Part shown: piece by piece, positions 1 to 4,742 of the stretch
Layout: every line of letters begins with the position of its first letter
Numbering within the stretch: position 1 is the first letter of the stretch
NCBI GenBank assembly: GCA_964507925.1
Contig: CAZDRB010000041.1
Location: 1 to 5,410, forward strand
DNA: 5,410 nucleotides
Direction of reading: 5' to 3'
Origin: CAZDRB01 sp964507925
GTDB taxonomy: Bacteria; Patescibacteriota; Microgenomatia; UBA1400; UBA12108
The notes under the pieces: model-generated
Database searches by the model: none
The model's input: only the letters and a program-made list of their open reading frames with translations
What the model was told of the DNA's origin: nothing
Made by a program: the position numbers and the translations under genes

Positions 1-669
1 CCATTCGATAAAGCCTGAGTTGCGGGTAAAAGTGCGGGTAAAGATCGGAGAACCAGAAAACTCAGATAAATCAGAAAACTCGGATTCTGGTAATGTAGGG
101 GAACCTGAGAGCCAGTCGATCAAAAGACGAGAGCCGATCTCAAATAGGCGAGCGGAGAGGACGGGCGTTGTGTCTGTGGGGAGAATGGGCTCCTCGGTTT
201 GGGCGATGATCTCTCCGTCGTCGACTGCCGGCGTGAGACGGAATAGAGTGACTCCAGTTACTTGGTCACCGAGCGCGATCGCGTGTTGGACGGGAGTTGC
301 GCCCCGGTATTGGGGGAGGAGCGAGGGGTGAACATTGATGATGCCACGGGGGATCGCGGACAAGAGTTTTGCGGGTAAAATGTGCCCGAACGAGGCGAGG
401 ACACCGAGCTCGATATCCACCGATTTAAGCTGTTTAATAAGATTGATCAATTCCTCGCCTTTTGACTCGTAATACAATACTTTTAGATTATGCTTACCAG
501 CTAAAATCTCGACTGGTCCGGCCTCGAGTTTTTGATCCCTACCTTTGGGTTTGGGTCGGGTGGTGATGACAGCTTGAATCGCGTGTTTGGAGCTAGCTTT
601 GACGTGCTCTATGAGCGCGGAAAGCACGATTGCGGAGTAGTGATCATCGCCAAAGAAAACGATACTCAT
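1..669 (-). CDS. fmt: Methionyl-tRNA formyltransferase, N-terminal 223 residues (partial)
   Basis: Transfers a formyl group from 10-formyltetrahydrofolate to Met-tRNAfMet in the cytoplasm, preparing the initiator tRNA. The frame is open from the ATG at 669 to the window edge, so the C-terminal tRNA-binding domain is mostly missing from view. The formyltransferase core is clear: FFGDDHYS at 5-12 replaces the usual FxGTPxF; RPKPKGRDQKL (39-48) fits the folate-pocket loop region; the catalytic Asn-x-His is N112/H114 in INVHPSLLPQYRGATPVQ; SLLPQYRG (116-123) is the family signature; VDDGE (149-153) matches LDTGD, making D150 the likely catalytic Asp. Residues about 188-217, between core and C-terminal domain, are low-complexity with short repeats (SEFS twice, FTRTFTRN). 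GC is high (35 of 60 bases at 121-180). The start is supported by an extended -10 just upstream. Identity is secure from the motifs. Confidence 0.95.
   Translation of the reverse strand, partial: MSIVFFGDDHYSAIVLSALIEHVKASSKHAIQAVITTRPKPKGRDQKLEAGPVEILAGKHNLKVLYYESKGEELINLIKQLKSVDIELGVLASFGHILPAKLLSAIPRGIINVHPSLLPQYRGATPVQHAIALGDQVTGVTLFRLTPAVDDGEIIAQTEEPILPTDTTPVLSARLFEIGSRLLIDWLSGSPTLPESEFSDLSEFSGSPIFTRTFTRNSGFIEW
21..81. repeat. Short in-frame direct repeats in the fmt interdomain linker
   Basis: The 10-mer TGCGGGTAAA occurs at 21-30 and again at 33-42, a 12-bp period (4 codons). The 10-mer CAGAAAACTC occurs at 54-63 and 72-81, an 18-bp period (6 codons). Both periods are multiples of three, so they give repeated residues (FTR-x-FTR and SEFS/EFS) without breaking the frame. 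They sit exactly where the Fmt core joins its C-terminal domain, a place tolerant of length change. This looks like local slippage or duplication in a linker rather than a mobile or regulatory repeat. Confidence 0.7.
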
Positions 670-678
670 ATTCTCACA

Positions 679-687
679 AGTATAGCA
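679..687 (-). promoter_or_regulatory. Extended -10 promoter of fmt
   Basis: Read on the minus strand, TGC followed by TATACT (hexamer at 684-679) is an extended -10 element with 5 of 6 consensus bases. Counting seven bases past the hexamer puts transcription start near 672, only 3 nt before the ATG at 669. No good -35 hexamer is seen at 16-18 bp, as expected when an extended -10 compensates. No Shine-Dalgarno sequence could fit in such a short leader. Confidence 0.7.
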
Positions 688-709
688 GAGCGATCACTAA
701 GACCTATAG

Positions 710-738
710 TTGATTTTTGAGGATTAAATTGGTAGAAT
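710..738 (+). promoter_or_regulatory. Promoter of the 745 gene, -35/-10 with predicted leaderless start
   Basis: A -35 hexamer TTGATT (710-715, 4 of 6) is followed after exactly 17 bp by TAGAAT (733-738, 5 of 6), which is itself preceded by TGG (730-732), giving an extended -10. The predicted transcription start, seven bases past the hexamer, is base 745, the A of the ATG. The mRNA should therefore be leaderless. There is no Shine-Dalgarno sequence before this start. The promoter shares the 75-bp gap with the oppositely directed fmt promoter. Confidence 0.75.
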
Positions 739-744
739 ACTGGC

Positions 745-1509
745 ATGACAGTCGAGCAAGGAACGAATCTAAACTCTCTTATAATGCGTGAGGCAAGCGC
801 CGTATATAAGAGATTTAGACCAATGCCGTGGGGAGCATTGATCCTTGGTGTGTGTGATGATGGTATGGCACTAGTCATGGATGTAAAACAGGGCAACCGT
901 TCTTGGTTAGTTAATCGTGACATGCGTGAAGTGCTTGGCGAAGTTGAGTACGCATCGGTGCTTTTAGAGGGGGAAAGTTTGAGTGAAGCAAATCCGCCAT
1001 TGCTAATAGATCGAGATCAAGAGGGTCAGTTTGCTCAATGGGCTGTTGCGATGGCTCTCTTGGAGAACCTTGATAACCCCAGATTTCCGAGAATAAAAGC
1101 TACAGTTGCGACTAAAGATATCGATAAATGGAGTGGTTTGGAATCAAGAGAAAAAGGAGTGTTGCAATATGTAGATCCATCGGATTTGGCTCGAGAATAC
1201 TCAAGCGGTAAATTGAAAGAAAAGATCAAACCAGATCTCAAGATAGTCGTGATCGATGGCTTTCGCGATTTTGCCGGATCTTTCCCAGTTGGAGCAGTGA
1301 ATGATAGTGTCAAGGGATTTCTCAACTTGGTGAGGGATAATGGTCGAAGTGTGCTTATCAACTTTGAGGAGGAAGGCGACGCTCAAAGATTTGCTAGTGC
1401 TCAAGGAATCAAGAATCCGTTTATTGTGAAGGCTGTAGAAGGTGGTAAGTATGGATTTGTTGACGGGAATGGAAAAGAGATACTTTTGAGTCTACCTAGC
1501 TTGAGTTAA
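745..1509 (+). CDS. Unrecognised 254-aa soluble protein; possible degenerate FtsK/HerA-type ATPase fold
   Basis: I do not recognise a firm family. No signal peptide or membrane span is visible, so it is probably cytoplasmic. Two parts recall an FtsK/HerA motor domain: ALILGVCDDGMALVMDVKQG (31-50) looks like the strand-turn-strand that precedes the P-loop in FtsK, and LKIVVID (165-171) looks like a Walker B strand, followed by a helix (185-198) and another strand, GRSVLINF (200-207), as in FtsK cores. No GxxxxGK[ST] follows the first part (the sequence there is LVNRDMREVLGE), and the Walker B Asp is followed by Gly, not Glu. If the comparison is right, ATP hydrolysis has been lost. The fold is an inference from pattern alone. 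The ATG at 745 is chosen because a good promoter predicts transcription starting there. The stop abuts the stop of the convergent neighbour with no bases between. Confidence 0.85.
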   Translation: MTVEQGTNLNSLIMREASAVYKRFRPMPWGALILGVCDDGMALVMDVKQGNRSWLVNRDMREVLGEVEYASVLLEGESLSEANPPLLIDRDQEGQFAQWAVAMALLENLDNPRFPRIKATVATKDIDKWSGLESREKGVLQYVDPSDLAREYSSGKLKEKIKPDLKIVVIDGFRDFAGSFPVGAVNDSVKGFLNLVRDNGRSVLINFEEEGDAQRFASAQGIKNPFIVKAVEGGKYGFVDGNGKEILLSLPSLS

Positions 1510-2499
1510 TCATCCCATTGGGTCGCCGTAATTGCTTTGATTTCCTCCTGGACGAGCATTCATTCCTACGGGGTGATAAGTTGTTGGCTGCTCGTCGTCG
1601 AGTTCCGTGAACTCTACGTCGGTTGAGTCATTTTCCCTACCTTTAGGCGATTTTGTAGTTATACCATCCACAACCCCCCTCAATCCATTACCTACTCCAT
1701 ATCCTACCTCAGGCAATACAGAGGATGCGTCTTCTATGACTTTCTTGCCGGCACCACTTGCAAGTCCTATTATTTTTGCTGACTCAAGTGCTAACTGATC
1801 TGCAAGATGAGCGACGAGAGCAACCGCTCTTGCAGACCAACTGAGATCTGCTGTAATTTCTTTTATAATCTTTGCTGTTTTTGCGGTATTCTCGTTTACC
1901 CCTAGTTTTTGAAGTATAAGCGCCTGAGTTGCTAAACTCGTTGCTTTGAGACCAACCTGAACGTGAGGGGGAAGAAGTAAGTATTGAGCCATATTCATGT
2001 GTAGAGACTCAATGAATAAATTAAGAAATGCTTGTTGAGCATTTATCTCTGCCAATTTTGTCCTTGTTTGCTCTATTGTGAGCAATGATTCTCCGGCAGA
2101 CTGAACAATTTCTAGAATTTCTGTTGGATCAGTTGGGACATCTTCCATACCCAATCTTATGAGCGCCTGTTGAGCTCTCTCTGCGATGTCAAAGGGAAGA
2201 CCTGCTTGGACGCTGTCGGCCATGTTGCTTAGTATTTGGTTGGTTAAATTTTTGAAAGCAGGACTATCTGGCTTTACTATAAATTCGTTTCCATTGGGAT
2301 TGTCTTTCGTACCCTTTGTGGTTACTCTATACCCAATAAGCTTACTTTGCTTGCCAGGATCGCCTGTACTGTAAATTGGGGAAAAAGTATATCTAGTATT
2401 TAGGGTATTGTCAGGGAGGGGGAGCATTGGTCGCGATTCAAGAGGTTGTGTTTCTTGGTATAAGGCTTCTGGGTACAAGGCTTCTGGATTGAGTGACAT
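1510..2499 (-). CDS. Unrecognised 329-aa cysteine-free, helix-rich protein with disordered ends
   Basis: No family recognised. Visible layout: a Pro-rich flexible N-terminus (1-32) starting with a tandem PEALY-PEALY; a short strand-rich part (about 35-77) containing SKLIGYRV and NEFIVKPD; a long helical core (about 80-260) with amphipathic stretches such as TIEQTRTKLAEINAQQAFLN (141-160) and the Ala/Leu-rich 221-247; and a polar Gly/Asn/Asp-rich tail (280-329). It has no cysteine, no clear signal peptide and no convincing transmembrane segment, although 221-247 is hydrophobic enough to bind a membrane or bundle with other helices. Two Gly-Lys sites (DPGKQS, GAGKKV) do not fit a P-loop. It is the only gene here with both a near-consensus promoter and a clear Shine-Dalgarno site, so high expression is likely. 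The composition is AT-rich (19 G/C of 60 at 1861-1920). It is divergent from the 2652 membrane protein and may be co-controlled with it. Confidence 0.88.
   Translation of the reverse strand: MSLNPEALYPEALYQETQPLESRPMLPLPDNTLNTRYTFSPIYSTGDPGKQSKLIGYRVTTKGTKDNPNGNEFIVKPDSPAFKNLTNQILSNMADSVQAGLPFDIAERAQQALIRLGMEDVPTDPTEILEIVQSAGESLLTIEQTRTKLAEINAQQAFLNLFIESLHMNMAQYLLLPPHVQVGLKATSLATQALILQKLGVNENTAKTAKIIKEITADLSWSARAVALVAHLADQLALESAKIIGLASGAGKKVIEDASSVLPEVGYGVGNGLRGVVDGITTKSPKGRENDSTDVEFTELDDEQPTTYHPVGMNARPGGNQSNYGDPMG
2459..2488 (-). repeat. 15-bp tandem duplication encoding PEALY-PEALY
   Basis: Units at 2459-2473 and 2474-2488 are 15 bp each and differ at two positions. They encode two copies of the pentapeptide PEALY at residues 5-14 of the 1510-2499 protein. 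The period is five codons, so the frame is kept. The most likely origin is a recent in-frame duplication in a flexible N-terminus. Confidence 0.8.
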
Positions 2500-2508
2500 A
2501 TTTTTAGA

Positions 2509-2514
2509 TCTCCT
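2509..2514 (-). promoter_or_regulatory. Shine-Dalgarno site of the 2499 gene
   Basis: On the minus strand AGGAGA (2514-2509) lies 9 nt before the ATG at 2499. This is a good ribosome binding site at normal spacing and fixes the start codon. It is the only clear Shine-Dalgarno sequence ahead of any of the six start regions in the window. Confidence 0.8.
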
Positions 2515-2532
2515 GATAACTATTTCTATGGG

Positions 2533-2561
2533 ATTCTATAATTTTGGAAATGGGTTGTCAA
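2533..2561 (-). promoter_or_regulatory. Near-consensus sigma70-type promoter of the 2499 gene
   Basis: Read on the minus strand, a perfect TTGACA (2561-2556) is followed after 17 bp by TAGAAT (2538-2533, 5 of 6). Predicted transcription start is near 2526, giving a leader of about 26 nt that includes the AGGAGA site. This is the strongest promoter in the window by consensus match. Confidence 0.85.
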
Positions 2562-2572
2562 GTATAGAGATT

Positions 2573-2600
2573 TTCAGACATTTGCATAGGGATGTATAAT
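2573..2600 (+). promoter_or_regulatory. Possible promoter of the 2652 gene
   Basis: A perfect TATAAT at 2595-2600 has a weak TTCAGA (2573-2578, 4 of 6) 16 bp upstream. Transcription would start near 2607 and leave a 45-nt leader without a Shine-Dalgarno site. An alternative is a weaker TATGAA (2637-2642), which would put the start 3 nt before the ATG, matching the near-leaderless pattern of fmt and def, but it lacks a good -35 and a properly spaced TG. The sequence does not decide between them. Confidence 0.35.
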
Positions 2601-2618
2601 ATTTGGAATATCATTATA
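2595..2618. repeat. Imperfect dyad between the divergent 2499 and 2652 genes
   Basis: TATAAT (2595-2600) and its reverse complement ATTATA (2613-2618) flank a 12-bp centre that itself holds ATATT-TGG-AATAT. It could be an operator, or just AT-rich symmetry between two -10-like sequences facing each other. The 152-bp gap is very AT-rich, which makes chance symmetry likely. Confidence 0.35.
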
Positions 2619-2651
2619 AGTTGATAATTATATGGATATGAAAAATTTTAT

Positions 2652-3476
2652 ATGGGCAAGGTAAAAGATGCGCTTGGACGAGCTGCAAACTGGGAGCCAA
2701 GGCCGGACAGCATGCTCGACGCGCAGATAAAAAATGTTAGGACACTATTGGTTTTGGGATTACTTGGCGCTGTGGCATGGGGATATTCTAGCGTGAGCTC
2801 CAGAATTGAGGCGACAGAATCTATTCAGATGTGCGAGGGGGATATCGAGCCGATATTTGATGCATTTTTTGCGATTGGGGCAGAGGGTTTAGAAGCAGAG
2901 CGGGCGGAGCTACCACTAACCAAGAGATTTGAAGGGCGAAGATTTCACCGCCAAGTACTCGATATGATCGAATCAGGTCAGTGCAGGATCGAAGGTGAGC
3001 ATGTAATCGTCGAGATCGAGGGCTTGCCACCATACCGTATCAATCTCGAAGACCTTGCTGAGTATATGTGCAAGGGGTTGTGTGTGACTGATCAGGATTT
3101 TATTTTGCGAAGATTAGGACTTGTGGGTTTGGGGATAGCAGGGGTTGCTGTGGCGGTCGGAGCAGGATTCTTGGCAAAGAAAGGACTTGAAAACTATAGC
3201 GAAAAAAGAAGAATAGAGAAGGCAAGGCCTAGACATCAAGTAATTGGGGAGCATGTTTCACCAGTAATTATAGTAGAACCGCAAGTAAAACCCCCACCAA
3301 CTGACAAAGAAATACTTGATCTGCTCCTAAAAGGGGAGCTCGAGCTTGAAGATATTCAGGAAATACTACAAGAGGCTGTAGAAAAAGGGAGACAGAAGGA
3401 AGCTGGGAGACTAGTTCAGCTATTGGTTGATTATCACCGAGCAAAGGAAAGGCCTACCAAAAAACCTACCACTTAA
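2652..3476 (+). CDS. Unrecognised 274-aa membrane protein with a four-cysteine external domain
   Basis: No family recognised. Two transmembrane helices are clear: TLLVLGLLGAVAWGYSSV (31-48) and about 154-175, rich in Gly/Val/Ala. Basic residues before the first (K3, K5, R10, R17, K27, R30) and after the second (KK, then EKRRIEKARPR) predict both ends inside and residues 49-152 outside. That external part is acidic and contains all four cysteines (C61, C111, C140, C144), so disulfides are possible. The cytoplasmic tail has a Pro-rich linker (PQVKPPPTD, 210-218) and a charged helical segment (219-266) that could be a protein-binding hairpin. The start at 2652 is the only usable one in frame after a TAA at 2625; no Shine-Dalgarno site precedes it. 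The 3' end overlaps the end of def by 11 bp. Its divergent neighbour (2499) is a possible partner, by position only. Confidence 0.88.
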   Translation: MGKVKDALGRAANWEPRPDSMLDAQIKNVRTLLVLGLLGAVAWGYSSVSSRIEATESIQMCEGDIEPIFDAFFAIGAEGLEAERAELPLTKRFEGRRFHRQVLDMIESGQCRIEGEHVIVEIEGLPPYRINLEDLAEYMCKGLCVTDQDFILRRLGLVGLGIAGVAVAVGAGFLAKKGLENYSEKRRIEKARPRHQVIGEHVSPVIIVEPQVKPPPTDKEILDLLLKGELELEDIQEILQEAVEKGRQKEAGRLVQLLVDYHRAKERPTKKPTT

Positions 3477-4017
3477 TCACCTGAGTCGGATCCTCGATAG
3501 TCACAAAACGCTCGGTTTCTTGGTCGAGAAGGTATAGAGGGAGATTTTCCTTTAATGTGTAATCGGTAAAGAGAACGCCGTTCAGATGGTCTAGCTCGTG
3601 GAGAAAAACGCGGGCGGGGAAGCTCGAGAGAGTCTTACTAAACTCGACGCCGTGCTCGTCGAGCGCTTTGACTTTGATTTTCTTAGCCCTTCTAACCGGG
3701 CCGTAAAGGTGAGGGATCGAGAGACAGCCCTCGAGTGTGGGGCGCTCAGGCGTGCCTCCAAGCGTGGTCACATCGCTCTGGTCGAGGACGACTGGATTGA
3801 GATAGACCTTGATCCGGTGGTCGAGGTAGGTGACAAAGCCGCGGAGTGAGATCCCGATCTGGGGAAAGGAGAGGCCGACACCCTCGGGATTAGTTGCTCC
3901 TTTGACTGCTTTGATCAGATCCATGATTTGGTCTTGAACTACGGGTGTAATGGTCTCTACAGGCACAGAGGGAGCGCGAAGAATGGGATCGGGGACGACT
4001 AAAATAGGCTTGGACAT
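3466..4017 (-). CDS. def: Peptide deformylase
   Basis: Removes the N-terminal formyl group from new proteins at the ribosome, undoing the modification introduced through Fmt. The 183-aa length fits the family. All three deformylase motifs are present: GVGLSFPQ (46-53; usual form GxGLAAPQ, here with Ser-Phe), EGCLS (96-100) with metal ligand C98, and HELDH (140-144) with ligands H140 and H144 and catalytic E141. The residue before HELDH is Leu where many members have Gln. I start it at the ATG at 4017. A TTG in frame at 4026 directly touches the -10 element and would lie upstream of the predicted transcript, so it is unlikely. Def and fmt share strand and order (def upstream) but are separated by three genes on alternating strands, so they cannot form one simple operon here. 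The 3' end overlaps the convergent membrane-protein gene. Confidence 0.96.
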   Translation of the reverse strand: MSKPILVVPDPILRAPSVPVETITPVVQDQIMDLIKAVKGATNPEGVGLSFPQIGISLRGFVTYLDHRIKVYLNPVVLDQSDVTTLGGTPERPTLEGCLSIPHLYGPVRRAKKIKVKALDEHGVEFSKTLSSFPARVFLHELDHLNGVLFTDYTLKENLPLYLLDQETERFVTIEDPTQVIKW

Positions 4018-4026
4018 GATGCTCAA

Positions 4027-4035
4027 ATTATAACA
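4027..4035 (-). promoter_or_regulatory. Extended -10 promoter of def
   Basis: On the minus strand TGT precedes a perfect TATAAT (hexamer 4032-4027), a complete extended -10. Predicted transcription start is near 4020, 3 nt before the ATG at 4017. No -35 match is seen at 16-18 bp; that stretch overlaps the start of the divergent gene. Confidence 0.8.
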
Positions 4036-4037
4036 TT

Positions 4038-4046
4038 TGATATAAT
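4038..4046 (+). promoter_or_regulatory. Extended -10 promoter of the 4053 gene
   Basis: TGA (4038-4040) precedes a perfect TATAAT (4041-4046). Transcription is predicted to start at 4053, the A of the ATG, giving a leaderless mRNA. The -35 position (4018-4023) has no consensus match. The element lies back to back with the def -10, two bases apart. Confidence 0.8.
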
Positions 4047-4052
4047 GTGATT

Positions 4053-4742
4053 ATGACTGAGCAAGGCAAGCGTCAAATGAGTAGGAGAGAGTTTTTGAAT
4101 TTAACGGGAGTTTTTTCAGTTGCTGCGGGAGGGCAAGCTCTCGATTGGAGAAGGTCTTTAGAAGGAAGAATTAAGTCTCTGTGGGAATCTTTTTTGAACC
4201 CAAAAAAAACTAAGCCAGAATATATCCTAGTACAGGGAGATAACATCTGGGAATCAGAGATTGATCCTGAAGGTGGGATAATTGGAGCGATTACAGACGC
4301 AACTGAGACAAGCTGGCACAATTGGAGTGGACTTGCGGCGAGCTTGATTTTGCCTGATGGGTCAGGACTTTTTCATTTGCATGGAGAGGAAGGATTGGGG
4401 AAATTGGCGATTGAGGTGACAGCTGAACTTTTTGATAGAGGAGAACTTGATAATATTCCTGAAATGGATAAATATAATTTCCGCGGACTGCCTGATGGGG
4501 CAAAGATAGTTTTTGGACAGACTACACAAGTTGATGATAATTTAGGGGAGATACTTGCATTTGGGAGCAAGCTTGGCAAGTTAGAAAAATACGTTTCTGC
4601 ACGTGTTGAGAAAGGAAGCGAAGGCTGGACTTTGACTTATGCCGTTCATAACAGACATATTGAAGGAGGATTTAAAAGTAGTCCTCTCGCATCTTTTAAG
4701 TCAGGATTTGAAGATAGAAATTGGGCTAGAGTAGATCAGTAA
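4053..4742 (+). CDS. Probable Tat-exported protein with a LysM-like motif
   Basis: Residues 10-15 read SRREFL, a good match to the twin-arginine motif (S/T-R-R-x-F-L). A moderately hydrophobic stretch (LNLTGVFSVAAGG, 15-27) follows, then a charged region from about 31, so residues 1-30 fit a Tat signal peptide or uncleaved anchor. YILVQGDNIW (57-66) matches the opening of a LysM peptidoglycan-binding repeat (YxVxxGDxLW), and LILPDG (98-103) could be its end; the middle is not typical, so this is a resemblance only. The remainder (about 105-229) is not recognised; it has no cysteine and mixes short strands and helices. The expected location is outside the membrane, near the wall. The ATG at 4053 is preferred to a GTG at 4047 because the GTG touches the -10 hexamer. 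An ATG at 4077 would start just before the RR. The 3' end overlaps the TPR gene by 7 bp. Confidence 0.82.
   Translation: MTEQGKRQMSRREFLNLTGVFSVAAGGQALDWRRSLEGRIKSLWESFLNPKKTKPEYILVQGDNIWESEIDPEGGIIGAITDATETSWHNWSGLAASLILPDGSGLFHLHGEEGLGKLAIEVTAELFDRGELDNIPEMDKYNFRGLPDGAKIVFGQTTQVDDNLGEILAFGSKLGKLEKYVSARVEKGSEGWTLTYAVHNRHIEGGFKSSPLASFKSGFEDRNWARVDQ

Noticed and set aside
275..282. GCGATCGC palindrome resembling the cyanobacterial HIP1 octamer
   Set aside because: Single copy inside fmt coding sequence; no evidence of over-representation.
20..331. Open frame on the plus strand, 103 codons
   Set aside because: It is antisense to fmt, whose catalytic motifs are on the minus strand; low-complexity protein and no promoter.
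1035..1404. Minus-strand open frames inside the 745 gene
   Set aside because: Two overlapping short frames with unstructured composition; the plus-strand frame is longer and has a matched promoter.
1740..2370. P-loop candidates DPGKQS and GAGKKV in the 329-aa protein
   Set aside because: Neither has the GxxxxGK[ST] spacing and residues.
2632..2664. Ten-residue upstream ORF overlapping the start of the 2652 gene
   Set aside because: ATG-to-TAA reading exists but has no ribosome binding site and is short enough to be chance in AT-rich DNA.
3453..3470. CCTACC-A6-CCTACC as a terminator for def
   Set aside because: The flanks are direct, not inverted, repeats, so no hairpin forms before the T-run.
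3598..3849. Open frame on the plus strand inside def
   Set aside because: Antisense to the metal-binding motifs of deformylase; a shadow of the high-GC codons of def.
4024..4026. TTG start for def
   Set aside because: It touches the def -10 hexamer; the ATG at 4017 fits both the transcript start and the usual N-terminus of the family.
4047..4049. GTG start for the 4053 gene
   Set aside because: It directly follows the -10 hexamer and would lie upstream of the predicted transcription start.
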